64,000 nucleotides of DNA. Origin: Pseudomonadota bacterium. Its GTDB lineage: Bacteria > Desulfobacterota > Binatia > Binatales > Binataceae. Position numbers and translations under genes: made by a program. The notes under the pieces were generated by a model. It saw nothing but the letters and a program-made list of their open reading frames with translations. It ran no database searches and was not told the DNA's origin. Location of the stretch: positions 1 to 64,000 of the forward strand of contig JAJPIL010000009.1 in the NCBI GenBank assembly GCA_021324755.1, in the 5' to 3' direction. This document shows, in pieces, positions 26,335 to 35,845 of this stretch (position 1 is the stretch's first letter; each line of letters opens with the position of its first letter).

Positions 26335-28373
26335 CACTTGACTCTCCCAACCACAAGAAGTGGTACGCTGCTTGGAATGTCGTTGGCGCCCAGCACCACC
26401 GCGTGCTTGACCGTGCGGCGCGCCACTCGCTCAAACATCCGCCGAATTTGCGGCGACACTACAATTGGGGGATTTTCGCCTTTTGCGGCAGCCTCGCCCA
26501 TTGCCTTGGCCAGAGCCTCGCTCAGGCGCCGCAGGAAAGCCGGATCGGTCGGCATCGGCTGTTCCGCACCGGCGGCCGCGAAAAAAGGCGCTTCTAGCTC
26601 CGGATCCACCACTATTACGACCAACGCTCCGTCGGGGCGGCGCAAAGGTTCGCAGATGATTCGAGCAATTCGGGGTCGAATTCGCTCCGCCAACTCGGCC
26701 GGATCCTTAGCGACCGCACCCTCTGCCGCGATAGCCTCTAGAATCGCGGGAAGGTCGGCCACTGGGATGCGCTCCGAAAGCAGAAGCTGCAGTGTGCGAT
26801 AGACTGTGCCTAGATGAATTCCTAGGCCCGAAAGCTCCTCGACGATCCGGGGTGTGAGTTTTTGAGCCTGCTCTAGCATGCTCTCCACGTCTTTGCGAGT
26901 GATGATTTCGGATGCATTGGCCCGAACTACCTCCGAAAAATGGGTCACGAGCACGGTCAAGGCGTCCGCCACGGTGTAGCCGCTCTGACGCGCAAGATTG
27001 AGCTGGTCGTTGGCGATCCAAAGAGCGGGCAACCCAAAGGCCGGCTCGACCGTCTCAATCCCCTTGAGGGCGGGGTTGGCGCCGCGTGGGCCGGGAATTG
27101 CCAGATGCATGCTTGGCCTCAAAGTACCGCGCGCAACTTCGGCACCGCGAAGAACGATCCGATACACGTTCGGCTCAAGCGAAAGATTGTCTACGATTCG
27201 CACTGCAGGCATCACGATCCCGAGCTCGCTGCGCAGCTTTGGGCGCAACGCCTTGATTCGTTCGGTCAGGCGCCACGGCTCGTTGACGAAAGGCACCAGG
27301 GCGGCGCCCAGTTCAAGCCGCAGAATGTCGGGCCACAAGTCGGACGCACCCTTTTCAGCCTCCGGCTTGACCGCAGGTGCAAGAGGCTCGGTCGCCGCCG
27401 CAAGCGTGCGCGCGCGATACGCAAGCCCGGCAATCAAAAGCGCCATGAACCAGAATGGAACGTGGGGCAAGCCCGGCAACACGCCCACCAGGCCGAGCAA
27501 AGCGCTGGCACCGAACAAAGCCCCAGGGTTGCGAAAAAACTCTTGGCCGATCGTGTTGGGCAGGTCAGCTTCCCCAGCCGAGCTAGACACGATCAGCCCC
27601 GCTGCCGTCGACGTCAACAGAGCCGGAATTTGGGCCGCAAGCCCGTCGCCGATCGTCAGGATGGTGTAAGTGTGAACCGCATCATCGAATGACAGACCCT
27701 TTTCGAAAATCCCGATGAAGAGGCCTGCCACCAAGTTGATAACCATTATAAGTATCGCCGCTACGGCGTCGCCTCGAACGAACTTACCCACACCGTCCAT
27801 CGCGGCGTAAAAATCGCCCTCGCGGCCAAGCTCGCGCCGACGTCTGCGCGCCTCTTCCTCGCCGATTATGCCCGCGTTCAGGTCGGCATCGATAGCCATC
27901 TGCTTGCCCGGCATCGCATCCAACGTAAAGCGGGCAGCGACTTCAGCCACGCGGCTTGCTCCTTTCGTCACCACCGCGAAGTTGATGATTGCCAGCGCCA
28001 CGAACACGACGATTCCGACCGCGTAGTTTCCGCCAACTAAAACGCGGCCGAATGACTCGATAACCGTGCCCGCAGCACTGGGTCCACGGTCGCCGTGAAG
28101 CAAGATAAGACGCGTTGAAGCGATGTTGAGCGACAGCCGCAGAAGCGTGGCGACCAGTAGCACGGTGGGAAACGCCGAAAAGTCGAGCGAGCGCCTGCTC
28201 GAGGCCGCTACCACCACCACTGTCAGCGACAAAGCAATCGAAAAAGACAACAAGATGTCGAGCAAAGTCGGCCCTACCGGAGCCAACATTCCCGCCAAGA
28301 TTAAAAGCGCAGCGGCCGGCAGCGCGAGCTCGGAGGGCGTCATCCAGGAAACTGTTTTTTGGGTCGCGGCCAT
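26334..28373 (-). CDS. flhA: Flagellar type III export gate protein FlhA
   Basis: A 679-residue export gate protein. Eight membrane helices fill about residues 15-315. The cytoplasmic loop has the family FHIPEP-like region DAMPGKQMAIDADLNAG and EARRRRRELGREGDFYAAMD. A cytoplasmic C-terminal domain (about 345-679) contains INTRKDV-like EIITRKDVESMLEQ. FlhA forms the nonameric docking ring and converts proton motive force into export. The end overlaps the fliA start. Confidence 0.95.
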   Translation of the reverse strand: MAATQKTVSWMTPSELALPAAALLILAGMLAPVGPTLLDILLSFSIALSLTVVVVAASSRRSLDFSAFPTVLLVATLLRLSLNIASTRLILLHGDRGPSAAGTVIESFGRVLVGGNYAVGIVVFVALAIINFAVVTKGASRVAEVAARFTLDAMPGKQMAIDADLNAGIIGEEEARRRRRELGREGDFYAAMDGVGKFVRGDAVAAILIMVINLVAGLFIGIFEKGLSFDDAVHTYTILTIGDGLAAQIPALLTSTAAGLIVSSSAGEADLPNTIGQEFFRNPGALFGASALLGLVGVLPGLPHVPFWFMALLIAGLAYRARTLAAATEPLAPAVKPEAEKGASDLWPDILRLELGAALVPFVNEPWRLTERIKALRPKLRSELGIVMPAVRIVDNLSLEPNVYRIVLRGAEVARGTLRPSMHLAIPGPRGANPALKGIETVEPAFGLPALWIANDQLNLARQSGYTVADALTVLVTHFSEVVRANASEIITRKDVESMLEQAQKLTPRIVEELSGLGIHLGTVYRTLQLLLSERIPVADLPAILEAIAAEGAVAKDPAELAERIRPRIARIICEPLRRPDGALVVIVVDPELEAPFFAAAGAEQPMPTDPAFLRRLSEALAKAMGEAAAKGENPPIVVSPQIRRMFERVARRTVKHAVVLGANDIPSSVPLLVVGRVK

Positions 28374-28388
28374 CGAGCAAAACTCCCC

Positions 28389-29564
28389 CTAATCGACTCC
28401 CAGGCCTTTGTCGCCGTCGTCGCCGAGACCGAAATCAGCAGCTGACTCTAAGCCGTCGTGGTTATTCGATCGAGACTCGTCTTTTTGCGCACCATATGTC
28501 GAGCTCGCCGAACCCGGCTTACCCTGGCCTTGTGCTGTCGAACGAATCACGAATGCCAGAACCTCGGCGACCGCTCGGTAAAACTGCTGGGGAATAAAGT
28601 CGCCGACCTCCACGCTGCGGTAAAGCGCGCGCGCCAGCGGCCGGTTCGTTACCACAGGTACAGCAGCGAGCCTAGCGATCAAAACGATTCGGCTTGCTCC
28701 CTCGCCCGCCCCTTTCGCAACTACGAGCGGCGCCTTGTCGAATCCCCGACGATAACGCAGAGCCACGGCGATATGCGTGGGGTTAACCAGAACTACCGTC
28801 GCGGTCGCCGCCTGAGAGACTCCGCGCATCCGCTTGTGCGCGCGCTGCTGGGCGCGGCGTATTGCTCGTCTCACGCGTGGGTCTCCCAGTTCCTGTTTCA
28901 GCTCGTCCATGAACTCCTGGCGCGTCATCCTTAGTTCCCGCTCGTACTCATACCTTCGATAGAGGTAATCGAAAGCCGCGACGGCCAGAGCGACCGCTCC
29001 GCTGAGCAACAGAAAGTGACGCGCGCAGTAGCTTAAAGTAAGCAGAGCGCTGGCGAGGCTTGCTTGAGCGAAGTCGAGCCCCAACGCCTGGCGCGCGGTA
29101 GACCATCCGAGGTACGCGATCGCGGCAACTCGGATCAGCGTCTTTGCCAGGTCGAGCAGCGAAGCTGGGGAAAAGACGCGGCTCAAATAGCGAGCTGGAC
29201 TCGCGCGACCCAAATCAGGCAGCGCGCGCATCGGCGCGAAAACGACTCCTCCCTGGGAAATCGCGGCCAAAGTTCCGACCGTCGCGTTTACCGCCAGTGC
29301 TGCTAGCAACGCGACCGTCGCATACACTAACGACCGCTCTACGCCGCTTGTTGCGTTGGGACTTGCCCACGAGCCTATCGCGGCGCGAAAAACGTACACC
29401 GTAAAATTTGCGATCGTGGACGTCGCCGCCGAAAACCCCAACGCGATTATCAGAAACGTGATCGCACCGGTCATTTCGGGACTTCGAGCAATTTCGCCCT
29501 GCTCGCGTGCGCGTTGTCTGCGCCGCGGCAACGGAGCGTACGTTTTGTCGTCTCTGTCAGCCAT
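28389..29564 (-). CDS. flhB: Flagellar export switch protein FlhB
   Basis: A 391-residue protein with four membrane helices (about 30-215) and a cytoplasmic domain carrying the self-cleavage motif NPTH within VLVNPTHIAVALRY. Cleavage between N and P switches export from rod/hook to filament substrates. The N-terminus RRRQRAREQGEIARSPEM matches the family. The last about 40 residues are an acidic, polar tail not conserved in other FlhB proteins. It overlaps fliR by 8 nt. Confidence 0.93.
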   Translation of the reverse strand: MADRDDKTYAPLPRRRQRAREQGEIARSPEMTGAITFLIIALGFSAATSTIANFTVYVFRAAIGSWASPNATSGVERSLVYATVALLAALAVNATVGTLAAISQGGVVFAPMRALPDLGRASPARYLSRVFSPASLLDLAKTLIRVAAIAYLGWSTARQALGLDFAQASLASALLTLSYCARHFLLLSGAVALAVAAFDYLYRRYEYERELRMTRQEFMDELKQELGDPRVRRAIRRAQQRAHKRMRGVSQAATATVVLVNPTHIAVALRYRRGFDKAPLVVAKGAGEGASRIVLIARLAAVPVVTNRPLARALYRSVEVGDFIPQQFYRAVAEVLAFVIRSTAQGQGKPGSASSTYGAQKDESRSNNHDGLESAADFGLGDDGDKGLGVD

Positions 29565-30336
29565 GAACCAACGCTAACACCAAGCCGACCGCGCGCTCCC
29601 AGACTTGCATCAGCCCGACGCCGAGCTTGCCCGAATACAGCAACATAAGCTCAAGACCCGCCAGGATCATCGCGGACGGACCCGCCATCAAAAGGTTCAT
29701 TTGAGGTGCGAACCGTGACAGTACGCCTTGCGTAAGCCCCAGAAGTAGCAACGGCACGAGCAGTGGCAGGGCGATGTTCAGCGCCAGAGAAAACATTTCT
29801 GCACTTGCTCTCAACAGCAGCGCTTTGCTTGGCGAGGCTAAAGCTCCGAGAGGAGTGACTTCCACGCTTGCTCCCAAGGCAAAGATAAGTGCTCGATGAA
29901 GTCCCGCCACGAAAAAAAGCATCACTGCCAAGGCGTTGATTCCGTCCGCAAGCGGACTGGGAAGCGTCGCCAAACCGCCGAGCGGGCTCAGTTGGCGCAA
30001 AATCGGACCCGAGGAAAGCTCCATCGCGCCCGCGATCGTTTCCGCTGCGACAAGGACGGCACCTCCAATCAAGGATGCGAAAAACGCGAGCAACGCCCCT
30101 GTGACGAGCTCCGCTCCCATCGTTAGCCCGATTATCTCTGTCGAGGTGCGATAGGCTGGCTTCGCGACCCGCGCGATAGGCATCAAGGCGCTCGCTAACA
30201 AAGCGGCAAGCAGAAGCCGCATCCGCACCGGCACCTTCACGCCGAGCATCGATGGCAACGCCATCGTCATTCCACTCGCTCGCGCAAAAAGCAGGGCGAA
30301 CGCTAAAGCGGCGTCATCGGCGAACGAGAGCGTCAT
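29557..30336 (-). CDS. fliR: Flagellar export apparatus protein FliR
   Basis: A 259-residue membrane protein with about six hydrophobic helices; ASGMTMALPSMLGVKVPVRM near the N-terminus is the conserved FliR region. It is part of the FliP5Q4R1 export gate core. The start is ATG 30336, which overlaps the fliQ stop as ATGA. The open frame continues upstream to 30675, but that part is the shadow of fliQ. Confidence 0.9.
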   Translation of the reverse strand: MTLSFADDAALAFALLFARASGMTMALPSMLGVKVPVRMRLLLAALLASALMPIARVAKPAYRTSTEIIGLTMGAELVTGALLAFFASLIGGAVLVAAETIAGAMELSSGPILRQLSPLGGLATLPSPLADGINALAVMLFFVAGLHRALIFALGASVEVTPLGALASPSKALLLRASAEMFSLALNIALPLLVPLLLLGLTQGVLSRFAPQMNLLMAGPSAMILAGLELMLLYSGKLGVGLMQVWERAVGLVLALVHG

Positions 30337-30605
30337 CTTGTCACTATCCACGGAATCGCGCTCAAAGCCCGATGCATAAAACTCTCGAGCTGGCGCAAAA
30401 CCCAGTGCGATCCAAGCCACAAGCCAATTACTGCGGCGAACAGTTTTGGCGTAAAAGATACGCTCACATCCTGCACCTGCGTGGCCGCTTGCAGCACGCC
30501 GATCAGCACCGCGGTCACGGTCATCAGGCACAGCAGAGGCCCTGCCGTTTCGAGCACGACCGTCAATGCAGCATGAAACAAGTCGGTTGCCAGCGTCTCT
30601 GTCAT
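30333..30605 (-). CDS. fliQ: Flagellar export apparatus protein FliQ
   Basis: A 90-residue protein, the usual FliQ size, with two membrane hairpin helices (about 15-40 and 50-75) and the family pattern GVLQAATQVQDVSVSFTPKL. ATG 30605 is chosen because GGGAG precedes it at 7-nt spacing; an upstream start at 30623 would add six residues. It lies between fliP (27 nt upstream) and fliR (4-nt overlap). Confidence 0.9.
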   Translation of the reverse strand: MTETLATDLFHAALTVVLETAGPLLCLMTVTAVLIGVLQAATQVQDVSVSFTPKLFAAVIGLWLGSHWVLRQLESFMHRALSAIPWIVTR

Positions 30606-30632
30606 CGAACTTCTCCCACGCAACCCTCGCGC

Positions 30633-31379
30633 TTAAGTAAAGCTTGCGGCAAGATTTCCCAGTAACGTGGGCCATCCCGACGCCATCACGAAGATGAGCA
30701 ATTTGAGCGGCACGGAGATGATACCGGGCGGCAGCATAAACATGCCGAGCGCCATAAGTACCGAGGAAATGACGAGGTCGATCGCTAAGAAAGGCAGATA
30801 AACTAGAAAGCCAACGCGAAAGGCCGCGGTAAGCTCGCTCGACACGAAGGCGATCACCAGCGCGTAAAACGGTAAAGTCTCGGGCGACTCTTTAGCTGCG
30901 TCGATTTTTGCTTTCGCCAGCAGCCCTCGAACCATCTCCACATCTTCCCGTCTGGTCTGCCGCAACATAAACGCTCTAAGCGGAGCCTGGGCGCGCTCGA
31001 TCGCTACCGCTGGCTCGAGCTTTCCTGCCAGGTATGGATCTAGCGCGTCGCTCTTTATCTTCTGGCACGTGGGCGCCATGACTAGAACGCTCAGGAACAA
31101 CGCAAGACCCGTCAGCACCACATTTGGCGGCGTCTGCTGGAGACCAAGCGCTTGGCGCAGAAGCGACAGAACGATCACGATCCGGGTAAACGAGGTGAGC
31201 ATCACCACAAGCGCGGGGGCAATGGCGACAAGAGTCAGTAGCGCCGCCACCTCGAGCGGCTCCGCCGCCCGTGCTCCAGTGTCGATACTTACCGTAAAAG
31301 CGCGGGCTTCGGAGCCGAGCGCTACGATCGGCGCCAAAACTCCAAATCCGATAAGCGTTCGCTTTGCTGAAAGCTTCAT
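30633..31379 (-). CDS. fliP: Flagellar export apparatus protein FliP
   Basis: A 248-residue protein with a cleavable N-terminal signal (about 1-27) and four membrane helices. Conserved FliP segments include MLTSFTRIVIVLSLLRQALG, PPNVVLTGLALFLSVLVMAP and FLPFLAIDLV-like YLPFLAIDLVISSVLMALGM. It forms the five-fold core of the export channel. The start overlaps fliL by 4 nt; no fliO lies before it, where it is often found. Confidence 0.94.
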   Translation of the reverse strand: MKLSAKRTLIGFGVLAPIVALGSEARAFTVSIDTGARAAEPLEVAALLTLVAIAPALVVMLTSFTRIVIVLSLLRQALGLQQTPPNVVLTGLALFLSVLVMAPTCQKIKSDALDPYLAGKLEPAVAIERAQAPLRAFMLRQTRREDVEMVRGLLAKAKIDAAKESPETLPFYALVIAFVSSELTAAFRVGFLVYLPFLAIDLVISSVLMALGMFMLPPGIISVPLKLLIFVMASGWPTLLGNLAASFT

Positions 31380-31786
31380 TCGACCAAGTAGTCGCTGAAA
31401 TAAACCGCAACGACGCCGTCATGAAACGAACGATCGAGCGCCTCTACCAGCTCCTTTTTAAGCCCCGCATTGCCTTGCGGCGTCATCAACTCGGACGACT
31501 GCTTTGCGCTTATCACGGTAACCATCAAGTCGCGCACCACCGGCAGCCGGTCTTTGATCAGCTGCTCGCTACCCTTCTTGACAGCGAGCACTGGCGTGAC
31601 CTTGATGTAATGCTCGGTGCCCGTATCTGCCAGCCGCACGCTTAGGCTCGGAATTTCTACGTACACGGGAGGCGTAGGCGCCCCATTACCCTTGGCGTGA
31701 GTGTCGGCGAAGTAATATTCGTAGCCAAAGAAGGCCGCCAGGATCGTCGCGACCAAGGCGACTGCGTATCCGATCTTGCCCGTCAC
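31376..31786 (-). CDS. fliL: Flagellar basal body-associated protein FliL
   Basis: A 136-residue protein with one N-terminal membrane helix (about 5-22) and a periplasmic FliL domain: VEIPSLSVRLADTG, HYIKVTPVLAV and the C-terminal VYFSDYLVE. FliL forms rings around the stator units and supports torque at high load. Sequence match is moderate, but topology, size and position between flgE and fliP agree. Confidence 0.8.
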   Translation of the reverse strand: MTGKIGYAVALVATILAAFFGYEYYFADTHAKGNGAPTPPVYVEIPSLSVRLADTGTEHYIKVTPVLAVKKGSEQLIKDRLPVVRDLMVTVISAKQSSELMTPQGNAGLKKELVEALDRSFHDGVVAVYFSDYLVE

Positions 31787-31819
31787 CCTTGCCTTCTCCC
31801 TACTCGAGGTTAATTTCGC

Positions 31820-33067
31820 TTAGACCGGAGGAATCTGGATGCCTAAAATGCTGGCGAGTACGCTCGCTTCGGTCTGTAGCGCTTTGGCATTCGCTTCGTA
31901 ATCGTTTTGCAAAACCACTAAATTGACGAGCTGGGCCGAGAGCGAGACGTTTGAGCTGTTGACTGCGCTCGCTTCGATCAACCCCGCACCACCCGCACCT
32001 GGGGTGGCTATCGTCGGTGTTCCGGAACTAGCGGTGGCCTCGTACATTCCGCCTTGGGTCAATGCCAACCCCTGCGTACCGGTGAATGTAGCCAGCGCCA
32101 CCTGCGCAACCTCCACTTTCTGGCCGTTCGAATAGGATACGGAGATAACGCCATTGTTGCTTATCTCTATTTGCTGCGGAGTTCCTGCAGGCGCACCATT
32201 AGCGGAACCCGACAGGGCGTCGCCACTGGCGAACTGGGTAAGCGCGTTGAAGTTGAGGCTCAAAGAGAGAGGAGCGGCACCCGCTGGAGTCGCAGTGAGC
32301 GGGTTTGCTGGCACGCCACCTGAGCTAATCGTCCCCGTACTGGTGTTGAACGTGAAGGAGCCTGTGTTATTGCTCAAACCAGCAGTAGACCCGTCGAGAG
32401 TCGCCAACCAATTCCATTGTTCTGTGCCAGGGGAGGCTCCTGCTCCGGCGTTTTGGAAATAAAACGTGACCACATGGCTCGTGCCCACGCTATCGTAGAC
32501 GGTTACACTAACCGAAGCGTCATAAGTGGTGGGATCGCTCGGGTTAATCGCCGTGCCGGTGATCACCGGATCGGACGCGTTTAGATTGCCGCTAAGCGTG
32601 ATCGACGTCGACGCTTGTGGCGCCGAAAGCCCCTGCGGAATCTTGATGGGGCTCAAGGTACCAGCGCGTGTGCCATTGGGACTCAGCGCATAACCCAAAA
32701 GCTTGTAGCCGTTAGCCGCCTCGAGCGTACCATCCGCGGCAACGTTCACGCCGCCGTTCTGCGAGTAAACTTGCAGACCCGCCGGCGTCTGGTAGATGAA
32801 GAAGCCGTTGCCCTGAACCGCCATGTTAGTTGGGTCGCTCGTCTGCACGATAGCTCCAGGGCTAAAGTCTCGCGCCACGCCGAGCGCTTGAACTCCGCCG
32901 CCGATCTCGTTGCCGTTTACGTATGAGCCAAGGATCGTCCCGAACTCTACGGTCTCGGAGTTAAACCCATCCGTGTTCACGTTCGCCACATTGTCCGAAA
33001 CCGCCTGGAGCGCGGTATCGACACCTTGAAGCCCGGTCCCGGTAATTGAAAGAGAACCTTCCGACAT
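31820..33067 (-). CDS. flgE: Flagellar hook protein FlgE
   Basis: A 415-residue hook protein with N-terminal axial motif ALQAVSDNVANVNTDGFNSE, the core TNMAVQGNGFFIY and the C-terminal helix NLVVLQNDYEANAKALQTEA. The central domains are rich in Ser, Thr and Gly, as usual for hooks. It is preceded by flgD, whose product caps the growing hook. The two are separated by 31 nt. Confidence 0.92.
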   Translation of the reverse strand: MSEGSLSITGTGLQGVDTALQAVSDNVANVNTDGFNSETVEFGTILGSYVNGNEIGGGVQALGVARDFSPGAIVQTSDPTNMAVQGNGFFIYQTPAGLQVYSQNGGVNVAADGTLEAANGYKLLGYALSPNGTRAGTLSPIKIPQGLSAPQASTSITLSGNLNASDPVITGTAINPSDPTTYDASVSVTVYDSVGTSHVVTFYFQNAGAGASPGTEQWNWLATLDGSTAGLSNNTGSFTFNTSTGTISSGGVPANPLTATPAGAAPLSLSLNFNALTQFASGDALSGSANGAPAGTPQQIEISNNGVISVSYSNGQKVEVAQVALATFTGTQGLALTQGGMYEATASSGTPTIATPGAGGAGLIEASAVNSSNVSLSAQLVNLVVLQNDYEANAKALQTEASVLASILGIQIPPV

Positions 33068-33098
33068 GATGCTTTCTCCCTTCCTTGAAAACTCAAAA

Positions 33099-33770
33099 CT
33101 ATTGCGCCGCGCTCACTTGTCCTATCGCGGTCACGGCGCTTGCTGGAATAACCAACCCTCCCAGATTGAGCACCACGCTGCCTTGCGAGGTCGACACGGT
33201 CTGAACTACTCCCATCTCCTGCAAACCTGTGACCGGCGCCCCGTTAGCGCCGACGATCGACACGGTATAGGTACCAGAGGGTGTTGACGAGGGAGGGTTC
33301 CATGTAAACGTCTGCAACTGACCCGCCTGCAGATTCTTGAGTGTAACACTGGCTACGGGAGTGCCGCTTGCGTTGGCGATGATCGCGGTGTAGTTGCCGG
33401 CAACAGGGGGAGTGAAAAGAATCGAAGTCGCTTTACCGCTTGCCACACCTATCTGGTTACCGGACGCCACGACGGAACGTCCCACGTATGCCGCTGCGCT
33501 TTGCGCAAGCGTCGGTTGGGGCGGATTTTGCAAGGTGTTATTGATGCTTTGCAGCTCTCCGAAATCTGCAAACTGAACGAGCTGGCTCGCAAACTGGGTA
33601 GGATCCACTGGAGTGGTCGGATCCTGGTTCTGAACCTCTGCGGTCAAAATCCGCAAAAAGTCGGCTTCGCTGAGCGTTGGAGCAGAGCTCGAAGTCGCGC
33701 TTGCGCCACCGATGGCAGAAGAAAGTGCTCCTCCCGCCGCACCCATTAAACTTGCGATGCCTGTCGTCAT
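33099..33770 (-). CDS. flgD: Hook cap / hook assembly protein FlgD
   Basis: A 223-residue protein: N-terminal export region, then the FlgD signature FLRILTAEVQNQDPTTPVDP followed by TQFASQLVQFADFGELQSIN, and a C-terminal FLN-type beta domain with TVSIVGANGAPV. FlgD caps the hook during polymerisation. Its ATG overlaps the fliK stop by 4 nt. Confidence 0.92.
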   Translation of the reverse strand: MTTGIASLMGAAGGALSSAIGGASATSSSAPTLSEADFLRILTAEVQNQDPTTPVDPTQFASQLVQFADFGELQSINNTLQNPPQPTLAQSAAAYVGRSVVASGNQIGVASGKATSILFTPPVAGNYTAIIANASGTPVASVTLKNLQAGQLQTFTWNPPSSTPSGTYTVSIVGANGAPVTGLQEMGVVQTVSTSQGSVVLNLGGLVIPASAVTAIGQVSAAQ

Positions 33771-35437
33771 CTTTGACTCTCCTTGATCAAAAAAACTTCT
33801 TCACTCGAAAGATCGCGCAAATTGCCCTTCGATCGTTCGTTCATCCAATTCCCACTGCGCCTTTCAGCCTCTGCGTCTTTGCCTTCACTGTAAACCTGTG
33901 CGCTTTTAAGCCTCACGCCCGTGGCGTCCAAAGCTTTTTGCAAAGTTGGAAGCTCGCTCGTTATTGCGTCTGCGCTTGTTGTGCTGGAAGTCACCACGCG
34001 AACGTCGACCGCTCCCGCTTGTTCGCGCACGACGGCGCGCGTACTCGACTCTCCCGTCTCCACTACAAGATGAGCCACATGAACTCCGCCTTCCGCAGCC
34101 GTAAACCGAGCATAAGCTTCAAGCGATTGAACCACGCGCGATTCATTCGCCGGCGCTAACTCCCCATAACTCGTCGAAGACATCATCGGCGGCTTGCCGA
34201 CCCGCCCAAGTAATTCACCGCCAGCTGACGTGCTGTAGCGCAGCAAGTCAGCGTACGAGCCTCGCGTCTCAGGCAGGTTTTTAAACACCATTTCGCCAAT
34301 CGAGCTCGGGTTGATCGCCTTATCGTTTTCCCGTGTTGCCGCGCCTGCCGCTTTTTCAGGGGTCGCGCTAGCCGACAAGGCCGTTCTCGACTCGGAGATA
34401 TGGGGTGCGCTTGCGCCTTTCTTAGGTTCTTCCCCTGAGTCAACTTGCAAGATACCTTTATCGCTAAAAACTTGTGTCCCAATTTCTTTTTGCACGGGGT
34501 CGGTTTGCCCGTCTCCGCGCTTGCTTGCGTTTTGCAAGTCTGCTGTCTGCGCCACAGCGCGATACGTACCTTGTGGCCTAGCGCTTTCAGCATTCGCGCT
34601 CACCGGCGCATCCTGCTCGGGGCCTGACGGCTGCGAAACCTTTTTTATCGAAAAACGCGAACCGTCATTCGGCATCCCACTGCTCGGCGTGACAACGCCG
34701 CCTTTGTCTGAGCCACCGTTGACAACAGCGGTACTGTCGGCCGCGTCTTTGCTCGGGCTTCGCGCCTCGGAGCCTTGCTGCTGCGCGCCCTGCCCCTGCG
34801 AATTTTGTTGCTGGGAAGCGTTTTGCTGAGGTTTTTTTTGAAAATTGGACGAATCCTTCTGAGCCTGCGATGGACTCTTTTCGGATTGAAACTGTCTACG
34901 TTGGGAGAAAACGTTTTTTTCGCCATCCTTCCCAATCGGACTCCCGCTCCGTTTGGCACCTCCAGCGGGTGAACCAGAAACAAAATCCGATCCCTTTGAT
35001 GACTCGCTCGATCCGGAAGGCTGTCCGTTACCGTTTGCACGGTCAGGCTGATCCGTGTTCGCCCTTTTCGTTGCCGACTTTGCTGAGTGGACTTCTTGTG
35101 TATCAGATGAGCTTCCAGTCACTGTTTTCGGCGCGTTCGTGGATCGACCAGTTCGCTCCCCGCCCGATTTTTGGCCGCGGCTTGGCGACGCCATGCTCGT
35201 CTCTGAAGGCAAAAGGTCTTTGCGCGCGCCCTGATGGACCGTGGAAGCAGGCTCACGGCTGGTTTGGCTTACGGCCGCGGGTCTGAAAGGTTCGTGCGTC
35301 GCGCCTGGCCTTAGCGCACCCCCCAGCATCGTCCCGAAATCGTCGCTGTCTACCTGGACCGACTGACGTGGGGTCAGGCTCGAGCGAGGCTCAGATAACC
35401 CGAGATGCGTTGCCACGACGCTAATTAGATGCTCCAT
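33767..35437 (-). CDS. fliK: Hook-length control protein FliK
   Basis: A 556-residue, mostly low-complexity protein rich in Ser, Gln, Lys and Gly (about 60-350), as expected for the extended molecular ruler. A more ordered C-terminal region (about 420-520) resembles the FliK switch domain: VHVAHLVVETGESSTRAVVR, then LPTLQKALDATGVRLKSAQV. It stops hook growth and triggers the FlhB specificity switch. Identification depends partly on its place between fliJ and flgD. Its ATG follows the fliJ stop without any gap. Confidence 0.78.
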   Translation of the reverse strand: MEHLISVVATHLGLSEPRSSLTPRQSVQVDSDDFGTMLGGALRPGATHEPFRPAAVSQTSREPASTVHQGARKDLLPSETSMASPSRGQKSGGERTGRSTNAPKTVTGSSSDTQEVHSAKSATKRANTDQPDRANGNGQPSGSSESSKGSDFVSGSPAGGAKRSGSPIGKDGEKNVFSQRRQFQSEKSPSQAQKDSSNFQKKPQQNASQQQNSQGQGAQQQGSEARSPSKDAADSTAVVNGGSDKGGVVTPSSGMPNDGSRFSIKKVSQPSGPEQDAPVSANAESARPQGTYRAVAQTADLQNASKRGDGQTDPVQKEIGTQVFSDKGILQVDSGEEPKKGASAPHISESRTALSASATPEKAAGAATRENDKAINPSSIGEMVFKNLPETRGSYADLLRYSTSAGGELLGRVGKPPMMSSTSYGELAPANESRVVQSLEAYARFTAAEGGVHVAHLVVETGESSTRAVVREQAGAVDVRVVTSSTTSADAITSELPTLQKALDATGVRLKSAQVYSEGKDAEAERRSGNWMNERSKGNLRDLSSEEVFLIKESQR

Positions 35438-35845
35438 TTAGTGACTCTCCCGGCAACGTGTGCGTCGCCATCCCAAAAACTGTTCGCTCTCTCGGTCGAG
35501 CTTGTCTTCACGAGCCCGGTCTTCTCGCAGCGCCAACGCTCGCTGGAGCTTCTGGGCGGCGACGTAACGGTAATAAATTTGTTTTACGCGTTGACTCGTG
35601 CTGGCTATTTCGCGGCTAAGGATACTGGCGCAGCGCGCGTTTTTTATGCGTGCCTCCCCCAAGATGGCTAGATCCGAAAGGACTTTTGCCTCTTCCAACA
35701 CCTGCCGCGCGATTGTCTGCGCCGAGTTTTCCGCTCGCTCAAGCGAGCATCGCGCATCGACCTTCGACCTAAGACGATAGGTTTCGCGCTCGAGGTGGAT
35801 TCCTCGTATTTTCACCAGACGATCTATCAGGCTTTTGGCACCCAT
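35438..35845 (-). CDS. fliJ: Flagellar export ATPase stalk protein FliJ
   Basis: A 135-residue, highly charged helical protein that should form a two-stranded coiled coil, matching FliJ in size. FliJ sits in the pore of the FliI hexamer and couples it to FlhA. Direct similarity is weak (as usual for FliJ), so the call rests on its coiled-coil nature and its position between fliI and fliK. Its ATG shares a base with the fliI TGA. Confidence 0.75.
   Translation of the reverse strand: MGAKSLIDRLVKIRGIHLERETYRLRSKVDARCSLERAENSAQTIARQVLEEAKVLSDLAILGEARIKNARCASILSREIASTSQRVKQIYYRYVAAQKLQRALALREDRAREDKLDRESEQFLGWRRTRCRESH

Noticed and set aside
29557-30675. 372-codon version of fliR
   Set aside because: The first 113 codons are antisense-like shadow of fliQ and are Arg/Cys-rich; the ATGA overlap at 30336 gives a normal-sized FliR.
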